This document shows, in pieces, positions 7,909 to 17,062 of a stretch of DNA of 64,000 bases; within the stretch, counting starts at the first letter, position 1, and each line of letters opens with the position of its first letter. The notes beneath the pieces are model-generated. The model was not told the origin of the DNA, searched no databases, and saw only the letters and a list, made by a program, of their open reading frames with translations. The stretch comes from UBA11524 sp963590165 (GTDB lineage: Bacteria > Bacillota > Clostridia > Christensenellales > Aristaeellaceae): contig CAVANO010000045.1 of the NCBI GenBank assembly GCA_963590165.1, positions 178,920 to 242,919 on the forward strand, read 5' to 3'. The position numbers were made by a program, and so were the translations under genes.

Positions 7909-9807
7909 GTGAAACGAAACCATTTATTTGCGCAGCAGGGCGTACGCACGGCGCTGCTGATGCTGCTCGATGCGCTGCTGCTTTCGGCATCTCTGCTGAT
8001 GGGGCTTCAAATTTACTATGATATGCATGCGCCTGCCGCCCATTTGACGCACGTATGGCGGAGCCTGCTGCTGCTTCTGCCATCGACGATTGCGCTCCTG
8101 TACGGGATGGGCTTCTACAAGAGCATCCTCAAGTATGCGGGCGTTGATTTGCTCGTGCAACTGGGACTGGGGACGCTCGGCGGCACGGGCGTGACATATC
8201 TGGTGTCGTTACTGTGCTATTCGTTTATCCACGAACAGAACTTGTTCCTGATGCCGCGTCCGGTGTATCTGGTGCAATGGCTGCTGGCGATGGTGATGAT
8301 TGCAGCAGCGCGTTTTGTACTGAAGGTTGCCGGCGGCGAGGGCATCGGGCGCTTCCTCGGCAGGCAGAACAAGAAGACACGCCGCGTGATGGTTGTCGGC
8401 GGCGGCTGGGGTGGTGCACAGGTTATCCGCGATATGCTGGCAGGGCGCTTCGGCGACTGTGTGCCGGTGATTGCGGTGGATGATGATGAATCGCGGCGGA
8501 ATACGAAAATCGGGCGCGTGCCGATTGTAATGGACACAACGCGTGTGGGCGAATACGTCAGGCAGTATGCCATCGATGATATCATCATTGCAATTGCAAC
8601 GCCGAAGTCAGATCTGACGGGGCTGCTGCATGACTGCATGGATACCGGTTGCCGCGTGAAGCGCTACACGGTCATGCAGGAGATGGACGGCGGTCAGGGA
8701 CAGATGCGCGATGTGAACATTGCCGACCTGCTCGGACGCGATGAGAAGCATCTGGATATGTCCGGCGTGGAAAAGGTGATTGCAGGGCGCTGTGTGCTGG
8801 TGACGGGCGGCGGCGGTTCTATCGGATCGGAAATGTGCCGGCAGATGATGCGCTTTGTGCCGTCGAAGCTCGTGCTGTATGATATCAGCGAAAACTACAT
8901 GTACGACCTGCTTTCGGAGCTGAAGAATCAGTACGGCGAAATCGTCAAGAACACTGTGGCGCTGCGTGTCGGTTCGATTCGCGATAAGGAAACGCTTGAT
9001 CAGGTGTTCGATGAGTTCCATCCGGAAATTGTGATTCATGCCGCGGCGCACAAGCATGTACCGCTGATGGAGGACAGCCCTGAACAGGCGGTACTCAATA
9101 ACGTTTTCGGCACGTACAATGTCGCCGAATGTGCGAGAAAACACGGTGCAAAGCGGTTTGTCATGATTTCAACGGACAAAGCGGTCAACCCGACGAATGT
9201 CATGGGTGCATCGAAGCGCATGGCGGAAATCATCATCGAGGCGATGCAGAAGCAGAGCGACACCACGCAGTTCACTGCGGTTCGTTTCGGTAATGTACTC
9301 GGATCGAATGGCAGCGTTGTGCCGCTGTTTGAACGGCAGATTCGTGCAGGCGGTCCTGTGACGCTGACGCATCCGGACATCATCCGATACTTCATGACAA
9401 TTCCTGAGGCGGCGAGCCTCGTGCTGCAAGCGGCGTCTATTGCCAAGGGCGGCGAGCTGTTCGTTCTGGATATGGGCAAGCCGGTCAAAATCCGCGAGCT
9501 GGCGGAACGCATGATCCAGCTGTATTCCGACCCGATGAAGCCGCCGGTCAAAATCGTCTATACAGGGCTTCGTCCGGGCGAAAAGCTCTATGAGGAACTG
9601 CTGCGCGACGAGGAAACCGATACCGCGACCAGTATGGAGAAAATCTTCATTGCAAAGCCGGAACAGTTTGCGTGGAGTGAGGTCGAAAACATGCTGGCAA
9701 AGCTCCATGCATGCATCGAGACGCACGGTGACATCAAAGCGTGCATGCACGAGTTGCTGCCGTCCTTCAAGACGCCGGAGGAGGTCAACAGCCGCGCGAG
9801 AACATAA
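7909..9807 (+). CDS. Membrane CapD/PglF-type UDP-sugar 4,6-dehydratase
   Basis: This is a 632-residue protein. Four hydrophobic segments lie in the first 140 residues, followed by a first nucleotide-binding region (VMVVGGGWGGAQVIRD). The catalytic SDR domain has VTGGGGSIGSEMCRQ near residue 300, STDKAVNPTN and VMGASKRMAE. The Met-x-x-x-Lys in place of Tyr-x-x-x-Lys is normal for the PglF/FlaA1/WbpM group. These enzymes convert UDP-GlcNAc to a 4-keto-6-deoxy sugar for surface glycans. The start is GTG at 7909, 7 bases after AAGGAG. The exact product sugar is not decidable here. Confidence 0.92.
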   Translation: MKRNHLFAQQGVRTALLMLLDALLLSASLLMGLQIYYDMHAPAAHLTHVWRSLLLLLPSTIALLYGMGFYKSILKYAGVDLLVQLGLGTLGGTGVTYLVSLLCYSFIHEQNLFLMPRPVYLVQWLLAMVMIAAARFVLKVAGGEGIGRFLGRQNKKTRRVMVVGGGWGGAQVIRDMLAGRFGDCVPVIAVDDDESRRNTKIGRVPIVMDTTRVGEYVRQYAIDDIIIAIATPKSDLTGLLHDCMDTGCRVKRYTVMQEMDGGQGQMRDVNIADLLGRDEKHLDMSGVEKVIAGRCVLVTGGGGSIGSEMCRQMMRFVPSKLVLYDISENYMYDLLSELKNQYGEIVKNTVALRVGSIRDKETLDQVFDEFHPEIVIHAAAHKHVPLMEDSPEQAVLNNVFGTYNVAECARKHGAKRFVMISTDKAVNPTNVMGASKRMAEIIIEAMQKQSDTTQFTAVRFGNVLGSNGSVVPLFERQIRAGGPVTLTHPDIIRYFMTIPEAASLVLQAASIAKGGELFVLDMGKPVKIRELAERMIQLYSDPMKPPVKIVYTGLRPGEKLYEELLRDEETDTATSMEKIFIAKPEQFAWSEVENMLAKLHACIETHGDIKACMHELLPSFKTPEEVNSRART

Positions 9808-9814
9808 AAAGTGC

Positions 9815-9843
9815 TTTACGAATTGCACGTACATCGGTATAAT
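9815..9843 (+). promoter_or_regulatory. dapF-dapL promoter
   Basis: TTTACG (9815-9820) and TATAAT (9838-9843) are 17 bases apart. Confidence 0.7.
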
Positions 9844-9879
9844 AGCAGTGTGAAATGAAATATGGGGGAGGTTATGAGC

Positions 9880-10719
9880 ATGCGGTTTACGAAGATGCAC
9901 GGCATCGGCAACGATTATATCTATGTGAATTGCTTCGAGGAGCAGGTGGACAATCCGTCCGAGCTGGCGAAAAAGATGAGCCGCCGTCATTTCGGTGTCG
10001 GCAGCGATGGGCTGATTCTGATTTGTCCGTCTGATGTGGCGGATTTCGAAATGCGGATGTTCAATGCGGATGGCTCTGAAGGCGAGATGTGCGGCAACGG
10101 CACGCGCTGCATCGGCAAGTACGTCTACGACCGCGGTCTGACAGACAAGACGACCATCAGCCTGATGACGCGCGGCGGATTGAAAACCATCAAGCTGAAC
10201 GTGAAGGACGGCAAGGTCGAGACGGTTCGCGTGGATATGGGCATGCCGGAGCTGTTTCCGCCGAAAATTCCGGTTGATCTGCCCGGCGAAGTCGTCATGG
10301 GGCATCGACTGAGCGTTGGCAGCGGTCAGTATGACGTCCACTGCGTGTCGATGGGCAATCCGCATTGCGTCGTTTTCGTGCGTGACCCGGATTATGTGGA
10401 TATCGAGACGGTCGGACCATTGCTGGAGAATCACCCCATTTTCCCGCACCGCGCGAACATCGAGTTCGTGCAGGTGGTTGACCGCGGCCATCTGCGGATG
10501 CGCGTCTGGGAACGCGGTGCAGGCGAAACGCTGGCGTGCGGCACGGGCGCTTGTGCATCGATTGTTGCGGCAGTCATGACCGGCAGAGCGGATCGCCATG
10601 CAGTGATTGACTTGCCCGGCGGTTCGCTGACGCTGGATTGGTCGCCTGACGACGGACACGTCTATCAGGAAGGCAAGGCAGCATTCGTGTTTGACGGCGA
10701 ATGGATCGGCGAAGAATAA
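9880..10719 (+). CDS. dapF: Diaminopimelate epimerase
   Basis: This is a 279-residue PLP-independent racemase converting LL-DAP to meso-DAP for lysine and peptidoglycan. It opens MRFTKMHGIGNDY, as DapF proteins do. The two catalytic cysteines are in MCGNGTRCIG (C71) and LACGTGACAS. ATG 9880 is chosen over 9862 and 9874 because GGGAGG (9866-9871) is then 8 bases away and the family N-terminus is reproduced. It precedes dapL by 20 bases, so the two steps from tetrahydrodipicolinate to meso-DAP are encoded together. Confidence 0.97.
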   Translation: MRFTKMHGIGNDYIYVNCFEEQVDNPSELAKKMSRRHFGVGSDGLILICPSDVADFEMRMFNADGSEGEMCGNGTRCIGKYVYDRGLTDKTTISLMTRGGLKTIKLNVKDGKVETVRVDMGMPELFPPKIPVDLPGEVVMGHRLSVGSGQYDVHCVSMGNPHCVVFVRDPDYVDIETVGPLLENHPIFPHRANIEFVQVVDRGHLRMRVWERGAGETLACGTGACASIVAAVMTGRADRHAVIDLPGGSLTLDWSPDDGHVYQEGKAAFVFDGEWIGEE

Positions 10720-10739
10720 TTCAATTTGGAGAGTGTAAT

Positions 10740-11969
10740 ATGTTTCATATTAATGATGATTTCACCCGTCTGCCGGGTTCGTATCTGTTTGCTGAGATTG
10801 CGCGGCGCGTGAAAGTGTACAGCGCTGCACATCCCGATGCGGACATCATCCGTCTGGGTATCGGCGATGTGACGCGTCCGCTGGCACCAGCGGTCATTGA
10901 TGCCATGCACAAAGCCGTCAGCGAAATGGGCGTGCAGGAGACATTCCATGGTTACGGCCCTGATTACGGCTATGATTTCCTCGTCAATGCGATCCGTGAG
11001 CATGACTATGCAAGTCGCGGCGTGTCTGTTGAGTATGATGAAGTGTTCATTTCCGACGGTGCGAAGTGCGATGTCGGCAACATTCAGGAGCTGTTCAGCG
11101 GCGATGCCGTAATCGCGGTGACTGACCCGGTCTATCCGGTGTATGTAGACTCGAATGCGATGGCCGGCCGTGCGGGCGACTATGTTGACGGTCGCTGGAC
11201 AAAGCTCGTCTATCTGCCCTGCAATGCGGAGAATGGTTTTGTGCCTGCGTTGCCGGAAAAGCCGGCGGATGTGATTTACCTCTGCTATCCCAACAACCCG
11301 ACCGGTACGGTGCTGAACCGTGAACAGCTGACGAAATGGGTGAACTACGCACGCGAAAACGGCGCACTCATCATCTACGATGCAGCATACCGCGCGTTCG
11401 TCTCCACGCCGGATATTCCGCTGACGATTTACGAGATTGAGGGTGCGAAGGAATGCGCGATTGAGTGCAATTCCTTTTCCAAGACGGCTGGCTTTACCGG
11501 CACGCGCTGCGGCTACACCATTGTGCCGCATGCGGTGAAGGGGCTGAGCGCAAAGGGAGAAAAGATCGAGCTGAATGCATTGTGGAAGCGCCGCATGTCC
11601 ACGAAGTTCAACGGCGTCAGCTATCCCGTGCAGCGTGCGGCGGCAGCTGTCTACACCGAGGATGGTCAGAAGCAGATTAAGGAAACGATTGCCTACTATA
11701 TGCAGAACGCCAAGATTATCCGTGAAGGGCTGACGGCGGCAGGCATTACCGTGTTCGGCGGTGTCGATGCGCCGTACATCTGGCTGAAGGTGCCGGCAGG
11801 CATGGACAGCTGGACGTTCTTTGACCGGCTGCTGGATGAATGCCACATTGTTGGTACGCCCGGCTCCGGCTTCGGTCCGAGCGGCGAAGGCTATTTCCGC
11901 TTGACGGCCTTCAACACGCTGGAAAAGACGCAGCAGGCGATTGAACGCATCCGCAATTGGAAAATCTGA
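10740..11969 (+). CDS. dapL: LL-diaminopimelate aminotransferase
   Basis: This is a 409-residue class I/II PLP aminotransferase. MFHINDDFTRLPGSYLF and RLGIGDVTRPLAP are characteristic of DapL. The PLP lysine is in SFSKTAGFTGTRCG, and YPNNPTGTV precedes it. DapL makes LL-DAP directly from tetrahydrodipicolinate and glutamate, bypassing the succinylase or acetylase route. Pairing with dapF supports this route in the organism. A strong bidirectional terminator follows. Confidence 0.96.
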   Translation: MFHINDDFTRLPGSYLFAEIARRVKVYSAAHPDADIIRLGIGDVTRPLAPAVIDAMHKAVSEMGVQETFHGYGPDYGYDFLVNAIREHDYASRGVSVEYDEVFISDGAKCDVGNIQELFSGDAVIAVTDPVYPVYVDSNAMAGRAGDYVDGRWTKLVYLPCNAENGFVPALPEKPADVIYLCYPNNPTGTVLNREQLTKWVNYARENGALIIYDAAYRAFVSTPDIPLTIYEIEGAKECAIECNSFSKTAGFTGTRCGYTIVPHAVKGLSAKGEKIELNALWKRRMSTKFNGVSYPVQRAAAAVYTEDGQKQIKETIAYYMQNAKIIREGLTAAGITVFGGVDAPYIWLKVPAGMDSWTFFDRLLDECHIVGTPGSGFGPSGEGYFRLTAFNTLEKTQQAIERIRNWKI

Positions 11970-11979
11970 TAATAAAAAA

Positions 11980-12013
11980 CGCACGGTTCATCGATGAGCC
12001 GTGCGCTTTTTTA
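11980..12013. terminator. Bidirectional terminator after dapL
   Basis: An 11-bp stem (11980-11990 with 11995-12005, one G-U pair) with a TCGA loop, an A run before and T6 after. It can serve the convergent minus-strand gene as well. Confidence 0.92.
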
Positions 12014-12736
12014 TCGGACGATGATTTCTTCGCCGTTTTGGTGGACGATGCAATGATACGGCTTGCGAGAGGTGCTTTCGCAGCAGAAAGCGCCTGCCTC
12101 GAGAAATGCACAGTAGCGCGTGCTGTCTGCAAGGATGCATACGGCGGATTTGTCCGGCTGAAACCAGTGCAGCACGAGACGGTCAGCGTCATCCGCATCA
12201 GCGGTGCGGTCGTTGACGCCGATGGGCAGCAGCGTATTCTTGCGGACGAGCACCGGCAGTTCCTGATAGCCGTGCATCCGCCTGAATGTGCCGGTACAGC
12301 ACTCGCCGCTGTGCAGCATTGTCCAGATGCCGTCGGGCAGACGGACATCTTCGGTGCCATCATCTGACGGACGCAGAATCAGCAGACTGCTGCCGAGCAT
12401 CACGCCGCCGTCAACAGACGTTACGGTGAATCCGGGACGAAGGTAAGGAAGCAGCGACAACTGAAGGAATGCGTAATGCCGGAGCACGTTGCCGGGCTGG
12501 GCATCGCCGGAAAGATGCCGGATGAGCAAATCAGCCGGAATGGGTTGACCAGGCTGCATCAGCGCAAAGGCAGCGCGGAACAGGAACGCCTGGCGGCTGT
12601 CAACATCGTCAAAAAGCGGCGATGGCGCATCGGTGAAGCCACTGAAGGGGATTTCCTGCGAAGCAAGCAATGATGCGGCGCGCGTGCGTAGTGCATCGCT
12701 GTGCGTTTGGTCGGACACAAGCAAACCGTATATCAT
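12011..12736 (-). CDS. Orphan C-terminal domain of a YicI-type GH31 alpha-xylosidase
   Basis: This is a 241-residue protein. The middle and end resemble only the C-terminal third of GH31 alpha-xylosidases: HYAFLQLSLLPYLRP, GGVMLGSSLLILRP, VRLPDGIWTMLHSGE and ELPVLVRKNTLLPIGVND. The catalytic barrel with its two aspartates is absent, so hydrolysis is not expected. It has a strong ribosome site (GGAGG, about 7 bases upstream) and its ATG overlaps the stop of the upstream NERD gene as ATGA, so it looks expressed rather than decayed. The function is unknown. The family assignment is by motif pattern only. Confidence 0.72.
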   Translation of the reverse strand: MIYGLLVSDQTHSDALRTRAASLLASQEIPFSGFTDAPSPLFDDVDSRQAFLFRAAFALMQPGQPIPADLLIRHLSGDAQPGNVLRHYAFLQLSLLPYLRPGFTVTSVDGGVMLGSSLLILRPSDDGTEDVRLPDGIWTMLHSGECCTGTFRRMHGYQELPVLVRKNTLLPIGVNDRTADADDADRLVLHWFQPDKSAVCILADSTRYCAFLEAGAFCCESTSRKPYHCIVHQNGEEIIVR

Positions 12737-13539
12737 TTCATATCCTCCAGCAGCCGGCATAGCTGACGAAATTCACGCCTGCGCAGGCGCTTGCCGCGGT
12801 GAAGAATCAGGAAGCGCAGACGGAAGCGGTTGCAGCGCGTAAATACGGGTGTTGTTCGACGCGCATGGAAACGGTCGGTTAGCTTGACTTCCGTGCCTTC
12901 GCGAACGAACAGCACACATTTCTTCACCGGCGAAGGGACACCGCCGTCGGCAATGGCACGGGCAAGTGTCTGTGCGTGGGTTGTGACCTGCATGACGGGG
13001 TTGTAGAAGATGAGCGGATCGCCGTTTTTTCGCGTGAGCAGCAGGTCGTGGTCGGAATAATCGCCAGTTACGCGTCCGGCATGGTTTTTGACCTCGATAA
13101 CGGTTGCGCCGCGGCGCGTCAGGGCAACGAGGTCACATTCGCTGCGGTTGCCGGCATGGACGATGCGGTTCGGGTAGACATGGACCGAATTCGGCAGACG
13201 CTCAAGCATCGCGCGGGCATCTTCTTCGCCGTGAATGCCGGAAGATACGAGCGTTGCGGCGTACTTCGCACCCTTCGCACGGCGCTTGAGGCGGAAAGAA
13301 ACCAGCACCGGCGCAGACAGCAGTACAGTGAACAGCGCGATGATGACCCATGCGCGGAAACGCACATCGGCGGATAATGCGTCCTTCAGCGGCGGAAACC
13401 ACCACAGCGCGGTCAGCACGGAAAGTGCCCAACAAATCGGCGGTAACAACCGTGCGCGGAACAATAGCAAACGTTGTCGGCGGCGCAGGACGGTCAGTTT
13501 CTGCGATTGTCCCTCACTGCCGGAATGAAAAATGGCCAT
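12733..13539 (-). CDS. NERD-domain membrane protein
   Basis: This is a 268-residue protein. Two hydrophobic segments lie at about residues 27-45 and 62-82, then a nuclease-related (NERD) domain: GIHGEEDARAMLERLP, IDEV-like NRSECDLVALTR and GATVIEVKNHAGRVTG. The D and the E-x-K pair match the PD-(D/E)XK-like core. NERD proteins are proposed to act on nucleic acid, but most are untested. The start at 13539 has AAGGAGG 4-5 bases upstream. It is translationally coupled to the orphan GH31 domain. Confidence 0.85.
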   Translation of the reverse strand: MAIFHSGSEGQSQKLTVLRRRQRLLLFRARLLPPICWALSVLTALWWFPPLKDALSADVRFRAWVIIALFTVLLSAPVLVSFRLKRRAKGAKYAATLVSSGIHGEEDARAMLERLPNSVHVYPNRIVHAGNRSECDLVALTRRGATVIEVKNHAGRVTGDYSDHDLLLTRKNGDPLIFYNPVMQVTTHAQTLARAIADGGVPSPVKKCVLFVREGTEVKLTDRFHARRTTPVFTRCNRFRLRFLILHRGKRLRRREFRQLCRLLEDMK

Positions 13540-13622
13540 AGACCTCCTTCGGCATACAGAACATGTGTATGCGAACAAAGAATAATACGACAAATCACGC
13601 GGAAAATCCTGCTGAAACGTGA

Positions 13623-13651
13623 TTGACAATTGCTGCAGGGGCTGGTATAAT
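13623..13651 (+). promoter_or_regulatory. Consensus promoter of the hisS-aspS T-box transcript
   Basis: A perfect TTGACA (13623-13628), a 17-base spacer and a perfect TATAAT (13646-13651). This is the strongest sigma-A match seen in the window and suits a leader controlled mainly by termination. Confidence 0.95.
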
Positions 13652-13656
13652 CATTT

Positions 13657-13889
13657 GTGTCGGGCAATGAAGGACAGGATGGACGCAAATACGGCTGTCA
13701 GAGAGGGAGTCACAGGCTGAAAGCTCCTGCCGGAAGCGTGCATCGGACAATCCGGAGCTCCCTGATGAGAGTCAGGCGTGATCCTCGCGTGAAGGGGAAT
13801 GAAAGGCGCAGCAAAGCTGCGTAAACATGGGTGGCACCGCGATTTTTCGCCCCATAACAGCCGGAACATGGCTGCCATGGGGCTTTTTT
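13657..13889 (+). promoter_or_regulatory. T-box riboswitch controlling hisS-aspS
   Basis: The invariant T-box TGGGTGGCACCGCG is at 13828-13841. Upstream are the AGAGAG element (13700-13705) and a GGCTGAAAG hairpin of Stem I. The terminator is GCCCCAT (13849-13855) pairing with ATGGGGC (13877-13883), followed by T6. Uncharged tRNA should stabilise the antiterminator. Aligning the 3' side of the specifier loop with known leaders places GAC (Asp) at 13746-13748 as specifier. This is an inference from spacing and is less certain than the T-box itself. Confidence 0.94.
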
Positions 13890-13924
13890 CATACCGCGCT
13901 GTCAATAGAAGGAGGATTGAATCA

Positions 13925-15190
13925 ATGCTGACGCAAGCACCGCGTGGCACAAAGGACGTCCTGCCGGCAGATTCCTATCGCTGGCAATACGTGGAAGGGA
14001 AGATGCGCAAGGCTGCAGCAGAAGCAGGCTTCCGCGAGGTTCGGACGCCTGTGTTCGAGCATACGGAGCTGTTTCTGCGCGGCGTAGGCGATACGACCGA
14101 CATCGTCCAGAAGGAAATGTATACCTTCAAGGACAAGGGCGACCGTTCCATCACGCTCAAGCCGGAAGGTACGGCGGGCGCGGCACGCTGTCTGCTGGAA
14201 AACAATCTGTATGCTGACACGCTGCCATGCAAGATGTACTACCTCAATGCACCGATTTTCCGCTATGAGGCACCTCAGAGCGGCCGTCTGCGCGAGCATC
14301 ATCAGTTCGGCATGGAGTGCTTCGGCGCGAAGGATGCCTCGGCGGATGCGGAGTTGATTCTGCTGGCATATCGCCTTCTGAGCGGACTGGGTGTCAAAAA
14401 CCTGTCCGTGAACATCAACTCCATCGGTTGCCCGAACTGCCGTCCGAAGTATCATGCGATGCTCAAGACGTTCTTGTCCGGCAAAATCAATGAGATGTGC
14501 GACACGTGCAAGACACGCTTCGACCGCAATCCGCTTCGTGTACTGGACTGCAAGGAAAAGCACTGCCAGGAGCTGGTGAAGGATGCGCCCTCGATGCTCG
14601 ATGTCCTCTGCGATGACTGCAAGGCGCATTTCGCGCAGCTGCAGGCGTATCTTGATGCCTCGAAAATTCCGTACCGCATTGATCCACGAATCGTTCGCGG
14701 ACTTGACTACTACACCAAGACCGTGTTTGAGCTGATTACGACGACGGAGAACGGTAATCTGACTGTTTGCGGCGGCGGTCGCTACGACAATCTGGTGGAG
14801 CAGCTGGGCGGTTCGCCGCTGTGCGCGGTGGGCTTCGGCATGGGCATTGAGCGTGTGCTGATGTTGCTGGACGGCGAAGGTATTCAGCTGCCGAAGCCGA
14901 ATCTCTACGATGTATTCGTGACATACATGGGCGAGCACCAGGTGGAGGCTTTCTCGCTGGTGGAAACGCTGCGCGATGCAGGTCTGAAGGCGGACATGGA
15001 TCATACCGGCCGCAGCCTGAAGGCACAGTTCAAGTATGCCAACAAGATGGAAGCTACGCTGACTGCCACGTTGGGTGACGACGAAATCGCAAACGGTGTC
15101 GTGAAGGTCAAGAACATGGCGACGAAGGAAGAGCGTACGATTCCGCTGGCAAGCATCGCCGAAGGAATCCGCGAAATGCTCTGCAAGTGA
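13925..15190 (+). CDS. hisS: Histidyl-tRNA synthetase
   Basis: This is a 421-residue class II synthetase. It opens MLTQAPRGTKDVLP. It carries REHHQFGMECFGAK (motif 2 region), the histidine signature GLDYYTKTVFE and motif 3 AVGFGMGIERVLML, then an anticodon-binding domain. It charges tRNA-His in the cytoplasm. The start at 13925 follows GGAGG by 9 bases and the T-box terminator. A longer in-frame reading from 13799 would begin inside the riboswitch. Confidence 0.98.
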   Translation: MLTQAPRGTKDVLPADSYRWQYVEGKMRKAAAEAGFREVRTPVFEHTELFLRGVGDTTDIVQKEMYTFKDKGDRSITLKPEGTAGAARCLLENNLYADTLPCKMYYLNAPIFRYEAPQSGRLREHHQFGMECFGAKDASADAELILLAYRLLSGLGVKNLSVNINSIGCPNCRPKYHAMLKTFLSGKINEMCDTCKTRFDRNPLRVLDCKEKHCQELVKDAPSMLDVLCDDCKAHFAQLQAYLDASKIPYRIDPRIVRGLDYYTKTVFELITTTENGNLTVCGGGRYDNLVEQLGGSPLCAVGFGMGIERVLMLLDGEGIQLPKPNLYDVFVTYMGEHQVEAFSLVETLRDAGLKADMDHTGRSLKAQFKYANKMEATLTATLGDDEIANGVVKVKNMATKEERTIPLASIAEGIREMLCK

Positions 15191-15222
15191 GATCAGAATC
15201 AAATTGAAAGGAGCTGCATCAC

Positions 15223-16995
15223 ATGCAGAACCGTACCCATACCTGTAACGAACTGAGATTGTCCGACGAGGGTAAGCGCGTCCAGCTGTCCGGATGGATG
15301 GACAGCGTGCGCATCGTCAGCGCGAATCTCGCGTTCGTCATCCTGCGCGACTTCTATGGCACGACGCAGGTTGTGATTGACGACGAGGAGCAGATGAAGG
15401 TCATCCGCAGCCTCAACAAGGAAAGCGTCATCTCCGTAACGGGCACTGTCCGCGAGCGCGACAACAAGAATCCGAAGATTCCCACGGGTGACATCGAGGT
15501 CGTACCGGAGAAGATTGATGTGCTGGGGCGCTGCCGCTATAACGAGCTGCCGTTCCAGATTAACCGTTCGCGCGAAGCGGACGAGAGTATCCGCCTGAAG
15601 TACCGCTACCTCGACCTACGCAATCCGGATGTGAAGAAGAACATCGTCATGCGCTGCAACGTCGTGACGGCGCTGCGCAATGCCATGAATGCACACGGCT
15701 TCCTTGAAATCACCACGCCGATTCTGACGGCTTCTTCTCCTGAAGGAGCGCGCGACTACCTCGTACCTGCCCGCAAGCATCCAGGCATGTTCTATGCGCT
15801 GCCGCAGGCGCCGCAGCAGTTTAAGCAGCTGCTGATGACATCCGGCTTCGACCGCTATTTCCAGATTGCACCGTGCTTCCGCGATGAGGATGCGCGCGGC
15901 GACCGCAGCCCGGGCGAATTCTATCAGCTCGATATGGAGATGGCATTCGCAACCCAGGAGGACGTGTTCAGCGTGCTCGAGGATGTCCTGCCGCCGATCT
16001 TCGCGAAGTACGGCACGTACAATGTTGCTTCGAGCGCACCGTTCAAGCGCATTGCGTATAATGATTCCATGGAGCGCTACGGCTCGGATAAGCCTGACCT
16101 GCGCATTGACCTTGAAGTGCAGGACGTGACGGAGCTGCTCGGCAACTGCGGCTTCGCGCCGTTTGAGGGCAACACGGTCAAAGCAGTCGTTGTCAGCGAC
16201 ATGGCGGCAACGCGCAAGCAGATTGACAAGCTCTGCGCGGATGTCGAGGTCGTGACGGCGAACAAAGCGTACTGGTTCAAGCTCGATGAAAAGGGTGAAA
16301 TCGCCGGCGGCATTGCGAAGTTCGTCAAGGATCGCAAGGATGAGCTGGTCGAGAAACTCGGACTGAAGCCGAACACGTTTGTCGGCCTGACGAGCGGCAA
16401 GAAACTTGCTGCTCAGAAGGCGGCCGGTGTCCTGCGCCGCTTGGTTGCCGATCTTTGCCCGGCACACATCGACAGAGAAAAGTATGAATTCTGCTGGATT
16501 GTCGACTTCCCGATGTACGAAATCGGCGAGGAATCCGGCGAGCTGGAGTTCTGCCATAATCCCTTCTCTATGCCGAACGGCGGCTTGGAGATTTTGCAGA
16601 AAGCAGCGGCAGGCGAGGTAGATCCGCTGAGCATCACCGCGTATCAGTATGACCTGGTTTGCAATGGTGTTGAGCTGTCTTCCGGCGCAGTCCGCAACCA
16701 TGATCCGGAAATCATGATCGAGGCGTTCAAGCTCGTTCGTCTGGGCGAGGAGGACGTGAAGGCGAAGTTCCCGGCGATGTACAACGCGTTCTGCTATGGT
16801 GCACCGCCGCATGCAGGCATCGCGCCCGGCGTCGACCGCATGGTGATGCTGCTTGCCGGTGCCGAGACCATCCGTGAGGTCATCCCGTTCCCGATGAACA
16901 AGAACGCCCAGGACGTCATGATGGGCGCACCCGGCAAGGTCGAGCAGAAGCAGCTGGATGAGCTACATATCGCCTGCGTTAAGCCGGAAGAGTAA
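15223..16995 (+). CDS. aspS: Aspartyl-tRNA synthetase
   Basis: This is a 590-residue bacterial-type class IIb synthetase. An OB-fold anticodon domain (residues 1-110) is followed by the catalytic core with FRDEDARGDRSPGEF and a GAD-type insertion. It ends with HAGIAPGVDRMVMLL. It lies 32 bases after hisS with its own AAAGGAG site, so both are read from the T-box promoter. The long GAD insertion is the normal bacterial form. Discriminating versus non-discriminating activity on tRNA-Asn was not judged. Confidence 0.98.
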   Translation: MQNRTHTCNELRLSDEGKRVQLSGWMDSVRIVSANLAFVILRDFYGTTQVVIDDEEQMKVIRSLNKESVISVTGTVRERDNKNPKIPTGDIEVVPEKIDVLGRCRYNELPFQINRSREADESIRLKYRYLDLRNPDVKKNIVMRCNVVTALRNAMNAHGFLEITTPILTASSPEGARDYLVPARKHPGMFYALPQAPQQFKQLLMTSGFDRYFQIAPCFRDEDARGDRSPGEFYQLDMEMAFATQEDVFSVLEDVLPPIFAKYGTYNVASSAPFKRIAYNDSMERYGSDKPDLRIDLEVQDVTELLGNCGFAPFEGNTVKAVVVSDMAATRKQIDKLCADVEVVTANKAYWFKLDEKGEIAGGIAKFVKDRKDELVEKLGLKPNTFVGLTSGKKLAAQKAAGVLRRLVADLCPAHIDREKYEFCWIVDFPMYEIGEESGELEFCHNPFSMPNGGLEILQKAAAGEVDPLSITAYQYDLVCNGVELSSGAVRNHDPEIMIEAFKLVRLGEEDVKAKFPAMYNAFCYGAPPHAGIAPGVDRMVMLLAGAETIREVIPFPMNKNAQDVMMGAPGKVEQKQLDELHIACVKPEE

Positions 16996-17010
16996 TCATA
17001 CAAACAAATT

Positions 17011-17040
17011 AAGGACGGATCAAATGCGATCCGTCCTTTT
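17011..17040. terminator. Bidirectional terminator between aspS and glmS
   Basis: An 11-bp stem, AAGGACGGATC (17011-17021) with GATCCGTCCTT (17028-17038), followed by T on the plus strand. Confidence 0.9.
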
Positions 17041-17062
17041 GATGTGAAGAAGTTGTGGATAA

